This document shows, one piece after another, positions 8,581 through 16,742 of a stretch of 64,000 bases of DNA. Every line of letters begins with the position of its first letter. Within the stretch, counting starts at the first letter, position 1. Under the pieces are notes generated by a model. The model ran no database searches. It worked only from the letters and a program-made list of their open reading frames with translations, and was not told the DNA's origin. The DNA is from an uncultured Collinsella sp. (GTDB lineage Bacteria > Actinomycetota > Coriobacteriia > Coriobacteriales > Coriobacteriaceae), in assembly GCA_958348225.1 (NCBI GenBank), contig CATVYG010000006.1, forward strand, positions 1 to 64,000, read 5' to 3'. Made by a program: the position numbers and the translations under genes.

Positions 8581-8627
8581 TGCAACGGGCATGCGCCGTC
8601 AGTCGGGGAAGGCGCATGCCCGTTGCA
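8581..8627 (-). promoter_or_regulatory. Intercistronic perfect 17-bp hairpin
   Basis: TGCAACGGGCATGCGCC (8581-8597) is the exact reverse complement of 8611-8627. No T tract follows on the minus strand, so it is more likely an mRNA processing or stability hairpin, or a weak attenuator, between the chelatase gene and the downstream lipoprotein and transporter genes. Confidence 0.6.
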
Positions 8628-8662
8628 CGGGGACGCGACCGGCGCCCCCGTGCGCGGCGAGT

Positions 8663-9589
8663 TTACAGCTTGGCGATGGCGTCGTCCACGTGCGAGACGT
8701 AGATGTCGTCGACCGCGACGTTCTGTCCCAGACCCTGGAGCAGGCACGTCACTTCGAAGCCGGCGGCCACGAACTTCGCAGCCCAGCTGTCAGGGTCGGT
8801 CTCGTCTGCCATGTCGTTATTCGCGTGGTCGCCCGCGACCACCATGAACGGCGCGAGCACGGCCTTCTTGTAGCCTGCTGCGCTCGCGGCGGCGATAACA
8901 TCCTCGCAGGTCGGTTCAGCCTCGACGGTGCCGACGAAGAACTGCGTCAAGCCCTCGTTCTTAAACACTTCCTGCATCTTGGCATAGTCGGCGTTGGAAT
9001 CGGCTTCGGTGCCGTGGCCCATGAGGCACAGCGCCGTCTTGCCGTCGTCGAAGGACGCCATGTTCTCCTTAATGGCCGCGGCCACCTTCTTGTAGTCGTC
9101 GTCGGAGGTGAGCAGCGGGTCGCCGAGCGAGATCTTGTCGAACTTGTCGGCGTACTTGTCGAGCTCGTCTTTCACGTCGGTGTATTCCAGGCCACCCATG
9201 AGATGCGTCGGCTGCACGACAATTTCCTTCACGCCGTCTTCCACGCAGCGGTCGAGCGCCTCGGTCATGTTGTCGATCGTGATGCCGTCGCGCTTCTTCA
9301 GCTTGTCGATGATGATCTGCGCGGTGAAGGCGCGGCGGATGTCGTAGTCCTGCCAGTACTTCTCGCGGATAGCGTCTTCGATGGCGCCGATGGTGATGTG
9401 GCGCGAGTCGTTGTAGCTCGTGCCGAAGCTCGTGACGAGGATGACCGGCTTCACGGCCTTCTCCTTTTCACTCGATTTCTCGGAACTCGCGGAGGTGTTG
9501 GAGCAGCCCGCGAGCGCGACTCCGGCGAGCGCGACGGCTCCGGTTGCTGCGGCGCCCATGAAGCCGCGGCGTGACATCTGGTCGGACAT
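8663..9589 (-). CDS. cbiK: Exported CbiK-type sirohydrochlorin cobaltochelatase (Tat lipoprotein signal)
   Basis: CbiK inserts Co2+ into sirohydrochlorin, the first committed step of the anaerobic B12 route. The core (from ~residue 45) begins PVILVTSFGTSYNDSR and includes the chelatase histidine regions QPTHLMGG and LMGHGTEAD. Unlike cytoplasmic CbiK, this 308-residue protein begins with SRRGFMGAAATG, a twin-arginine signal, and a lipobox ending in Cys29, so it should be folded in the cytoplasm and anchored outside the membrane. Periplasmic CbiK is known from Desulfovibrio. The start at 9589 was chosen because the signal peptide begins there. It is the first gene after the cobalamin riboswitch. 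With NEAT-like neighbours, a role in extracellular tetrapyrrole metal exchange rather than biosynthesis is possible. Confidence 0.88.
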   Translation of the reverse strand: MSDQMSRRGFMGAAATGAVALAGVALAGCSNTSASSEKSSEKEKAVKPVILVTSFGTSYNDSRHITIGAIEDAIREKYWQDYDIRRAFTAQIIIDKLKKRDGITIDNMTEALDRCVEDGVKEIVVQPTHLMGGLEYTDVKDELDKYADKFDKISLGDPLLTSDDDYKKVAAAIKENMASFDDGKTALCLMGHGTEADSNADYAKMQEVFKNEGLTQFFVGTVEAEPTCEDVIAAASAAGYKKAVLAPFMVVAGDHANNDMADETDPDSWAAKFVAAGFEVTCLLQGLGQNVAVDDIYVSHVDDAIAKL

Positions 9590-9709
9590 GGTTTTTCCTT
9601 TCCTCGGTTTGCCGGTCCCCCGGCGACAGTTGCTTGTCGGCACAAGCGAAAGAAAAGCGCACCCCTCGGGGTTCACAAGGAGCTAACGCCACGGCGATGC
9701 CGTGAGGAA

Positions 9710-9825
9710 AAGGCGAAGCAGTCTGGCTTGGGGCGCGAGGCGGTTCGCCCGCGCGTCCTATACAGTAATGTCCCTTGCCCAGGATTCCCACCTGGTTCCC
9801 TCCGCAAGCCAGCGCGGGCTGTGCG
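9710..9825 (-). promoter_or_regulatory. Cobalamin riboswitch in the leader of the cbiK-transporter operon
   Basis: Read on the minus strand, the leader carries AGGGAA, then GGTGGGAATCC, GGGACATTACTGTA and finally AAGCCAGACTGC, the ordered conserved core of cobalamin riboswitches. P1-like pairing is visible between CTGGCTTG (5' side, at 9805-9812) and CAAGCCAG (3' side, at 9723-9730). A short hairpin at 9690-9704 (CACGGC/GCCGTG) downstream could be the expression platform. It controls transcription or translation of cbiK and the genes after it. The rest of 9590-10047 holds no gene I can support. Confidence 0.85.
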
Positions 9826-10047
9826 GGCGCCGCGCCGGTCATTTCCTTTTATCCGATTGTCATATGCTCGTTGCCGAATCTTTTACTATGATAGTGGGCA
9901 CTTGTGAACGTGTCAAAGCCAGGGCGGGCGGCATTGCGCCTCCTGCCTGCGTATTTGCGCCGATTGTCGCCGCAGGCGCCGTGTTTTGCCCGCTGCGCGA
10001 ATGGCGGCGTAAACAGTTGCGATGAGAAACGGGAAGGGAAGGCTCGG

Positions 10048-10839
10048 ATGATTCATATCGTTGGCGCAGGCTCGGGCGCCGCCGACCTTATCACGCTGCG
10101 CGGGGCGCGCCTTCTGCGCGCGGCCGACGTGGTCGTTTGGGCGGGAAGCCTTGTGAACCCCGAGCTGCTCGCTGAGTGCAAGGAATCCTGCATCGTCTAC
10201 GACAGCGCGCACATGACCTTGGAGGAAGTGCTCGACGTGATGTGCGCGGCAGATGCGCGGGGCGAGGAAGTGGTGCGCCTGCACACGGGCGACCCGTGCC
10301 TGTACGGCGCCATCCAGGAGCAGATAGACGCGCTCGACGCGCGCGGTGTGGACTACGAGTTGGTGCCCGGCGTATCGAGCTTTTGCGGTGCCGCGGCGGC
10401 GCTTCGCCAGGAATACACGCTGCCGGGAATCAGCCAGTCGGTCGTGATCACGCGGCTTTCCGGACGTACCCCCATGCCCGCGGGCGAGGACATGCGCACC
10501 ATGGCGGAAAGCGGCTCGACTATGGTCATCTTCCTGAGCTCGGGTATGCTCGCCGAGCTTTCCGCCGAGCTTTTGGCCGCGGGCCGCAGCTCCGACGAGC
10601 CGGCGGCGCTCGTGTACAAGGCGACCTGGCCTGAGGAGCGCGTGGTGCGCTGCACAGTGGGCACGCTCGCCGATGCGGGCGCGCGAGAGGGCATCGACCG
10701 CACGGCGCTCGTGGTGGTGGGCCGCGTGCTCGGAGCTCGCGGCGGGCTTGCGCACGACGGCGCGCAAGCGGAGTCGTACGAGCGCAGCAAGCTTTACGAC
10801 CCTTCGTTTGCCACGGGGTATCGGAAGGCGAGCAGCTAG
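10048..10839 (+). CDS. cbiF: Cobalt-precorrin-4 C11-methyltransferase
   Basis: SAM-dependent methylation of C-11 of cobalt-precorrin-4, 263 residues. The N-terminus MIHIVGAGSGAADLITLRG is the uroporphyrin/precorrin methyltransferase signature, followed by the LHTGDPCLYGA loop and the VPGVSSFCGAAAAL segment typical of CbiF/CobM. The start at 10048 is fixed by homology and by AGGGAAGG upstream; the frame is open further upstream. First gene of the plus-strand cobalamin operon; the next gene begins one base after its stop. Confidence 0.95.
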   Translation: MIHIVGAGSGAADLITLRGARLLRAADVVVWAGSLVNPELLAECKESCIVYDSAHMTLEEVLDVMCAADARGEEVVRLHTGDPCLYGAIQEQIDALDARGVDYELVPGVSSFCGAAAALRQEYTLPGISQSVVITRLSGRTPMPAGEDMRTMAESGSTMVIFLSSGMLAELSAELLAAGRSSDEPAALVYKATWPEERVVRCTVGTLADAGAREGIDRTALVVVGRVLGARGGLAHDGAQAESYERSKLYDPSFATGYRKASS

Positions 10840-10840
10840 C

Positions 10841-12025
10841 GTGGCCTTCGAGCACTACATATATACCGGGACGACCCGCCTGCGCTGTGGCTACACCACG
10901 GGGAGCTGTGCCGCGCTCGCGGCGAAGGCGGCCTGCGAGATGCTCTTGTCACGAAAGCCCGTCGGCCGCGTGTCGATCGTCACCCCCGGCGGGCTGCCCG
11001 TCGAGACGGACGTGGTCGACGCATGCATCGGCGAGGGGTGCGCCCAGTGCGCCGTGCGAAAGGACGCAGGCGACGACGCCGATGTGACCGACGGTGTGCT
11101 CGTGTACGCGCGCGTGGAACATGCGGGGTCGGGCACGGGCGCTGCGGGCAGCAAGGGCGTGCCCACGCGCGAATCGGACGTTTCCGTCGATGGCGGCGTG
11201 GGCGTGGGGCGCGTGACGTTGCCCGGGCTCGAGCAGCCGGTGGGGGCGGCCGCCATCAACGCGACGCCGCGCGCGATGATCACTTCGGCGGTGCGCGAGG
11301 TGTGCGCCGCGCACGGCTTTTCTGGAAATATTGCTGTGACGATTTCGGTACCCGAGGGCGTTTCCCTTGCCGAAAAGACCTTCAACCCGCACCTGGGGAT
11401 AGAGGGCGGCATCTCCATCCTGGGCACGACGGGCATCGTCGAGCCGCGTAGCCTCGCTGCCTTGCGCGACAGCATCGAGCTCGAGATCCGGCAGCATGCG
11501 GCTATGGGGCGGCGCGGAGTCGTGCTCACGCCCGGCAACTACGGCGGGCAGTTCATCTCGGGGCATTTCCACCTAAACGGTGCGCCGGTGGTCTTCATCT
11601 CCAACTTTGTGGGCGATGCGATTGATTGCTGCGTTCGCGAGGGATTCACCAATGTCCTTCTTGTGGGACACATCGGCAAGCTGGTGAAGGTCGCTGGCGG
11701 CATCATGGACACCCATTCGCGTACCGCCGACTGCCGCGCGGAGATTCTGGCCGCCCACGCGGCCTTGGCCGGCGCGGGCGCGAAGACCGTGCGCGAGATC
11801 ATGTCGTCGGTCACGACTACGGCGGCGCTCGAGGTAATCGAGGCCGCCGGCGTGGGGGACGCTGCGCGCGCCTCGCTCGCTGCGGCAATCGAGGACAGGT
11901 TGCGCCGCCGCGCGGCGGGCGCATGCGACATCGCCGCGGTCGTGTTCGACGCCGAGCGCCGCGAGCTTTTCCGCACGTCGGGCGCCAATGCAGTTATCGG
12001 GGAATTGGGGGCGACGTATGAGTAA
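10841..12025 (+). CDS. cbiD: Cobalt-precorrin-5B C1-methyltransferase
   Basis: CbiD methylates C-1 of the corrin ring in the oxygen-independent pathway. The family signature RLRCGYTTGSCAALAAKAA is at the N-terminus, with GNYGGQFISGHFHLN, SNFVGDAIDCC and LVGHIGKLVKVAGGIMDTHS further on. 394 residues, slightly longer than the usual ~370. The GTG start at 10841 follows the cbiF stop by one base and overlaps no alternative with better signal. Its 3' end overlaps the start of the cbiL remnant by 8 nt. Confidence 0.94.
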   Translation: MAFEHYIYTGTTRLRCGYTTGSCAALAAKAACEMLLSRKPVGRVSIVTPGGLPVETDVVDACIGEGCAQCAVRKDAGDDADVTDGVLVYARVEHAGSGTGAAGSKGVPTRESDVSVDGGVGVGRVTLPGLEQPVGAAAINATPRAMITSAVREVCAAHGFSGNIAVTISVPEGVSLAEKTFNPHLGIEGGISILGTTGIVEPRSLAALRDSIELEIRQHAAMGRRGVVLTPGNYGGQFISGHFHLNGAPVVFISNFVGDAIDCCVREGFTNVLLVGHIGKLVKVAGGIMDTHSRTADCRAEILAAHAALAGAGAKTVREIMSSVTTTAALEVIEAAGVGDAARASLAAAIEDRLRRRAAGACDIAAVVFDAERRELFRTSGANAVIGELGATYE

Positions 12026-12251
12026 AGGCGTGCTGTACGGGGTGCGCCGCGCAATCGGCTGGCCGGGGACGAAGGTGGTCATGAAGGCGCGCCGCTCGCT
12101 TGCGGACACGAAGCGCATCCTTCGCGAGGAGGGCACCTTCGACGGTGCCGAGCTCGTAGAGGACTGTGGGCTTCCGGGCGAGTGCGTGTACCGCTCGCTC
12201 GACGATGTGCCCGATCGGGGCAGCTACTTCTCGACGATGGTGGTGCGCTAG
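12018..12251 (+). pseudogene. cbiL: cbiL remnant: precorrin-2 C20-methyltransferase with large in-frame internal deletion
   Basis: 77 codons remain. The first nine, MSKGVLYGV, are the usual start of CbiL, which should continue with the GxGPGDPEL SAM-binding loop. Instead the frame jumps to WPGTKVVMKARRSL followed by ELVEDCGLPGECVYRSL and YFSTMVVR, the C-terminal end of CbiL. Normal CbiL is about 220-240 residues, so roughly 150 are gone, including the SAM site, while the frame, start, stop and operon overlaps survive. It sits between cbiD and cbiG where cbiL is expected. No second cbiL is present in the window. It cannot be an active methyltransferase. Confidence 0.85.
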
Positions 12252-13385
12252 ATGAGGGTTTCCTGCATAGCGTTCACTGAGAGGGGGTATGCGTTGGCGG
12301 AGCGCACCGCACACGCGCTTTCCGATTGCGCGCAGACAGGTGAAGACGACCCTGGCTGGGATGTTTCCGTTTCGCGCGGGTTCGGCGAGGGGAAGGCCGA
12401 CCTGCGCGCATGGACGGCGCTCGCGTGGGAAGCGTCGGACGCGCTTCTGTTCGTGGGCGCGGCGGGCATCGCCGTGCGGGCGATCGCGCCGCATGTCGCC
12501 TCGAAGGCAACCGATTCCGCGGTTGTGGCGATCGACGAGGCGGGGCGCTTTGCCGTCCCGCTTTTGTCGGGGCATTTGGGCGGTGCGAACGAGCTTGCGC
12601 AAACTGTGGCACGCGCGGCAGGGGCCATCCCCGTCATCACCACGGCGACCGACGTCCGCGGCGTGTGGGCGGTGGATACGTGGGCGCGCTGTGCGGGGCT
12701 CGCCGTTTCGAATCCCGAGGCCATCAAGCGAGTGTCGGCGCGGCTGCTTTCGGGCGGGCGCGTGGCGCTCTATTCCGACATGCCGATTTCGGGACAGCCG
12801 CCTGAGGGGGTTGACATTGCGTCCGACCGCGCTCGGGCCGATATCGTCGTGTCGCCGTTTGCTGGCGCGAATGAAGGTGCGTCCGTTTGCGCGGCGGAGA
12901 CAACGGGCAAGTTCGTGCGCGCCGGTGAGACGGGGAAGCCGGCGGGCGTGCGGGCGCAGGCGCCTGCGCCCGAGCCACTTCGCCTTGTCGTGCCCTGCAT
13001 CGTTGCGGGTATAGGGTGCCGTCGCGGTGCGTGCGCCGAAGCGATTGAGGAGGCGTTTTTTCTCGCGTGCGGGCAGGCGGATATCTCGCCTTCGGCCGTG
13101 CGCGAGGCGGCGACGATCGACGTGAAGGCGCACGAGGAGGGTCTGCTCGCTTTCTGCCGCGCGCGGAATATCCCGCTCGCGACGTATTCCGCAGAGGAGT
13201 TGTCGCAGGTCGAAGGCAGCGTTTCGCCATCTGATTTCGTGCGCGCGACGGTGGGGGTCGACAACGTGTGCGAGCGTGCGGCGCTCGCGGACGGGGGCAA
13301 ACTTATCTTCCCGAAGCTCGCTCACGGCGGCGTGACCGTCGCGTTTTCCAAGGTAACTATCAAACTTTCGTTTAAGGAGCGGTGA
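12252..13385 (+). CDS. cbiG: Cobalt-precorrin-5A hydrolase
   Basis: CbiG opens the delta-lactone of cobalt-precorrin-5A and releases acetaldehyde. The N-terminal domain shows the family pattern LLFVGAAGIAVRAIAPHVASK and VPLLSGHLGGANELA; the C-terminal domain shows VAGIGCRRG, then AATIDVKAHEEGL and the final VGVDNVCERAALA. 377 residues, with a variable linker around 210-250 between the domains. It begins immediately after the cbiL remnant stop, and its TGA overlaps the cbiH ATG by one base. Confidence 0.94.
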   Translation: MRVSCIAFTERGYALAERTAHALSDCAQTGEDDPGWDVSVSRGFGEGKADLRAWTALAWEASDALLFVGAAGIAVRAIAPHVASKATDSAVVAIDEAGRFAVPLLSGHLGGANELAQTVARAAGAIPVITTATDVRGVWAVDTWARCAGLAVSNPEAIKRVSARLLSGGRVALYSDMPISGQPPEGVDIASDRARADIVVSPFAGANEGASVCAAETTGKFVRAGETGKPAGVRAQAPAPEPLRLVVPCIVAGIGCRRGACAEAIEEAFFLACGQADISPSAVREAATIDVKAHEEGLLAFCRARNIPLATYSAEELSQVEGSVSPSDFVRATVGVDNVCERAALADGGKLIFPKLAHGGVTVAFSKVTIKLSFKER

Positions 13386-14128
13386 TGGGAAAGCTCTTCG
13401 TGGTGGGGATCGGCCCGGGCGGCCCCGACGGCATGACGATTGCGGTTCGGCGCGCGCTCGAGGCGGCCGACATCGTTGTGGGGTACACGAAATACGTGGA
13501 GCTCGCGCTCGCCGCCGTGCCCGACGCGGCGCATCTCGCGACGCCGATGATGCACGAGGTCGAACGGTGCCGCCTGGCGCTTTCGCGCGCGCAGAGCGGA
13601 GAAGCCGTGGCACTCGTGTGCAGCGGTGACGCGGGCGTGTACGGCATGGCGAGCCCCGTGCTGGAGCTTGCGGAGGACTACCCCGATGTAGACGTGGAAG
13701 TTATCGCCGGGGCCACCGCGGCTCAGAGCGGGTCGGCGGTGCTCGGCGCCCCGCTTGCCCACGACTTCGCGGTCGTGTCGCTCTCCGACTTGCTCACGCC
13801 GTGGGAGGTCATCGAGCGCAGACTCGCCGCCGTGGCGAGCGCCGACTTCTGCATCTGTTTGTACAACCCACGCAGCAGAAAGCGCGCCGACAGGCTCTCG
13901 CGCGCGGCGAAGATTATGCTCGAATGGAAGGCCCCCGACACGCTCTGCGGCTGGGTACGCAACATCGGGCGCGAGGGGCAGCAGTCGGGCATGTGCAGGC
14001 TCTCCGAGCTGGGGGAGCTCGATGCTGACATGTTCACCACCGTGTTCGTCGGCAACGCGGGCACGAAGCGCGTAGGCGGCCGTATGGTCACGCCGCGCGG
14101 GTATCGGGAGATTCCATGCGAAAGGTAA
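13385..14128 (+). CDS. cbiH: Cobalt-precorrin-3B C17-methyltransferase
   Basis: SAM-dependent C-17 methylation with ring contraction. The N-terminus is GKLFVVGIGPGGPDGMT, the methyltransferase fold glycine loop, with YTKYVEL, CSGDAGVYGMASPVLEL and the FCICLYNPRSRKRADRL segment that separates CbiH/CobJ from other methyltransferases. 247 residues. The ATG at 13385 shares its A with the cbiG stop (TGATG), with AAGGAGCGG before it. It overlaps cbiET by 13 nt. Confidence 0.94.
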   Translation: MGKLFVVGIGPGGPDGMTIAVRRALEAADIVVGYTKYVELALAAVPDAAHLATPMMHEVERCRLALSRAQSGEAVALVCSGDAGVYGMASPVLELAEDYPDVDVEVIAGATAAQSGSAVLGAPLAHDFAVVSLSDLLTPWEVIERRLAAVASADFCICLYNPRSRKRADRLSRAAKIMLEWKAPDTLCGWVRNIGREGQQSGMCRLSELGELDADMFTTVFVGNAGTKRVGGRMVTPRGYREIPCER

Positions 14129-15363
14129 CGATCATCGGGGCGGGTCCCGGAAACCCCGACTTGCTCTCGCGCGCGGCGCTCGACGCGATCGACATCGCCG
14201 ACGTGGTCATCGGCGCTCATCGCGCGCTTGTCGGCATCGACGTGCCGCCCGACGTGGTGAGATGCGAGCTCGTGAAGACGGCGGACATCGTCGCCGCGCT
14301 CACCGATGCGGCGTCGTGGCAGCGCGCCGTGGTCGTGATGACGGGCGATGTGGGGCTGTTCAGCGGCGCGCGCCGCCTGGTGGAGGCGCTCTCCGGCGGC
14401 GCGCAGGTGGACGCGCGCATCATTCCCGGCATAAGCTCAGCGTCGTATCTCGCCGCGCGCCTCGCGCGTCCATGGCAGGATTGGCGCTTCGCGAGCGCTC
14501 ACGGCGTGGCGTGCGACATCGTGGCCGAGGCCGAGCGCGCAGGTGAGCTCTTTCTCGTCACGTCGGGCGGGGAAGACCCCTCGCGGCTTTCGGGCGAGCT
14601 TGTGCAGGCGGGCTTCGGGGACGCGCGCGTGACGGTGGCCGAGCGCCTGTCGTACCCCGACGAGCGCATCACCTGCGCGACCGCAAGTGAAATTGCAGGT
14701 CAGACGTTCGACGACTTGAACGTGATGCTTATCGAGTTCGCAGGCGGCGCCGCGAGCTCCCGCTGGCCGTACGCTTCCTCGGGCATTCCCGACGAGCTCT
14801 TCATCCGCGGCGACGTTCCCATGACCAAGCTGGAGGTGCGCGCCGTCGCGCTCGCAAAGCTGCGCCTTACCGCAACCGACACCGTGTGGGACGTCGGCGC
14901 CGGCACGGGGAGCGTGTCGATCGAGGCGGCGCTCGTCGCGCGAGCGGGGTCGGTATGGGCGGTCGAGCGCAACGCGGCCGGCGTGCGGCTCATCCGAGAG
15001 AACGCGGATGCATTCGGGTGCGGCAACGTGCATGCTGTCCCCGGTGTCGCCCCCGAAGCGCTCGCGAAACTGCCCGTCCCCGACGCCGTGTTCGTCGGCG
15101 GGAGCGCGGGCGAGCTTCCCTCCATCGTGGAGGCGGCGCTCGAGAAGAACTCGCAGGTTCGCCTGTGCGTGCCATGCGTCACCGTTGAGACGCTCACCGA
15201 GGCGTGCGCGCTCCTCTCGGGTTCGCGCTTTAAGGGGTTCGAGGCGTGCCAGGTGTCGGCCGCCCGTGCCGAGGCTGTAGGCTCGCACCATCTTATGAAG
15301 GCGCAAAACCCCGTGTTCCTCGTCAGTGCGCATGGTACAGGTTGGGAAGGCGGCGCCCGGTGA
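14116..15363 (+). CDS. cbiET: Fused cobalt-precorrin-7 C5-methyltransferase / C15-methyltransferase-decarboxylase
   Basis: A natural CbiE-CbiT fusion (CobL arrangement), 415 residues. CbiE (about 1-205) starts MRKVTIIGAGPGNPDLL and has the VMTGDVGLFSGARRL loop; CbiT (about 220-410) has the class I methyltransferase motif WDVGAGTGSVSIEAAL and the acidic end of beta-2 in VWAVERN. The product methylates C-5 and C-15 and decarboxylates the ring-C acetate. Start and stop overlap its neighbours. Confidence 0.94.
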   Translation: MRKVTIIGAGPGNPDLLSRAALDAIDIADVVIGAHRALVGIDVPPDVVRCELVKTADIVAALTDAASWQRAVVVMTGDVGLFSGARRLVEALSGGAQVDARIIPGISSASYLAARLARPWQDWRFASAHGVACDIVAEAERAGELFLVTSGGEDPSRLSGELVQAGFGDARVTVAERLSYPDERITCATASEIAGQTFDDLNVMLIEFAGGAASSRWPYASSGIPDELFIRGDVPMTKLEVRAVALAKLRLTATDTVWDVGAGTGSVSIEAALVARAGSVWAVERNAAGVRLIRENADAFGCGNVHAVPGVAPEALAKLPVPDAVFVGGSAGELPSIVEAALEKNSQVRLCVPCVTVETLTEACALLSGSRFKGFEACQVSAARAEAVGSHHLMKAQNPVFLVSAHGTGWEGGAR

Positions 15364-16742
15364 GCACGTCCATCCCGCGCTTCATGGTCGCTGCGCCCTC
15401 GAGCGGGAGCGGCAAGACGGTCGTTACGTGCGCGCTCCTGCGCGCGCTCGCGCGCCGCGGCCTCGCATGCGCGGCCTTCAAATGCGGCCCCGACTACATC
15501 GACCCGCTCTTTCACCACCGCGTCGTGGGTGCGCGCTCGGGCAACTTAGACGGCTTCTTCACCGACGTCCCGACGCTGCGCGCCCTGCTCGCACGCGGCG
15601 CCGCGGGCGCGGATGTCGCGGTACTCGAGGGGGTTATGGGCTTCTACGACGGCATGGCGCCCGGCGTGGCCGACGCGAGTAGCTACCAGGTTGCGCGCGA
15701 CACGGAAACGCCGGTCGTTTTAGTGGTGAACGGGCGCGGGGCGTCTTTATCGCTCGCCGCCGTAATCCACGGCATCGCCGAGTTCCTGCCTTGTGCGAAC
15801 GTGCGCGGCGTCGTGCTGAACAAGACGAGCGCCGCTGCCTGCGCCTACGCGGCGCCTGCGATCGAGAAGCACACGGGCGTCGCGGTTTTGGGGAATATCC
15901 CCGCCGCCGAGGCGTTCTCGCTCGAAAGCCGGCATCTGGGGCTTGTGACCGCCGACGAGGTCGAGCAGCTCTCCGCGCGCATCGACAAGATGGCCGAGCT
16001 GGTGGAAAAGAGCGTCGACGTCGACCGCTTGCTCGAAATAGCTGCGACGGCCCCCGATATCCGCGAGGAACCTTACCGGTTGGAGCCGATCGCGGGAGCG
16101 CGGCCCATCGTCGGCGTCGCGCGTGACGAGGCGTTCTCGTTCTACTACGAGGAGAACCTGCGCGCGCTCGAGGACCTTGGTTGCGAGCTGGCCTTTTTCA
16201 GCCCCCTGTGTGATAGCGAGTTGCCCCGGGGGACAAGCGCCCTCTATCTGGGGGGCGGCTACCCGGAGCTCCATGCGCGGCAGCTCTCCGAGAACGCGCC
16301 GATGCGCGAGGCGGTGCGGCGCGCGGTGGAATCCGGCATGCCGACGGTCGCCGAATGCGGTGGGTTTCTGTACCTGCAGCGCGAAATCGCCGATAGCGAG
16401 GGGCGGCGCTGGCCTGTTGCGGGCGCCCTTGAGGGCGCAAGCGAGAACGGGGGAAGGCTGTCCCATTTCGGGTACGTGGAGCTCACTTCCCAACGCGACG
16501 GGCTCTACGGGCCGCGCGGCACACGCATCCGCGCGCACGAGTTCCACTACTGGCAGTCCACCTGCCCGGGCGGCGACTTCTGGGCGCAGAAGCCCCGGCG
16601 CGACAAGGGCTGGCCGTGCATGACGACCATCCCGTCCCTGGTGGCGGGCTTCCCGCATGTGTACTATCCCGCGAACCCCGACGTTGTGCGCGCGTTCGCA
16701 TCTGCCGCGGCGTCGTTCGCAGAGAGGAGACGGCATGGCTGA
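15360..16742 (+). CDS. cbiA: Cobyrinate a,c-diamide synthase
   Basis: ATP- and glutamine-dependent amidation of the a and c carboxylates. The N-terminal P-loop reads APSSGSGKTVV, then FKCGPDYIDPLFH; the C-terminal class I glutamine amidotransferase domain has LYLGGGYPELHA, catalytic Cys in VAECGGFLYL, and a late His near EFHYW. 460 residues. The GTG start at 15360 overlaps the cbiET stop as GTGA; longer reading in the same frame is just open GC-rich sequence. Confidence 0.94.
   Translation: MSTSIPRFMVAAPSSGSGKTVVTCALLRALARRGLACAAFKCGPDYIDPLFHHRVVGARSGNLDGFFTDVPTLRALLARGAAGADVAVLEGVMGFYDGMAPGVADASSYQVARDTETPVVLVVNGRGASLSLAAVIHGIAEFLPCANVRGVVLNKTSAAACAYAAPAIEKHTGVAVLGNIPAAEAFSLESRHLGLVTADEVEQLSARIDKMAELVEKSVDVDRLLEIAATAPDIREEPYRLEPIAGARPIVGVARDEAFSFYYEENLRALEDLGCELAFFSPLCDSELPRGTSALYLGGGYPELHARQLSENAPMREAVRRAVESGMPTVAECGGFLYLQREIADSEGRRWPVAGALEGASENGGRLSHFGYVELTSQRDGLYGPRGTRIRAHEFHYWQSTCPGGDFWAQKPRRDKGWPCMTTIPSLVAGFPHVYYPANPDVVRAFASAAASFAERRRHG

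Noticed and set aside
9850..10047. Second cobalamin riboswitch upstream of cbiF on the plus strand
   Set aside because: An AAAGCCAGGGCGGGCGGC-like stretch is present, but the GGTG, AATCC and ACTGT core elements are not found in order.
11994..13613. Long open frame (539 codons) on the minus strand opposite cbiG/cbiH
   Set aside because: Its product is Arg/His/Ala-rich low-complexity, typical of an antisense frame of GC-rich coding DNA; the plus strand has well-recognised genes.
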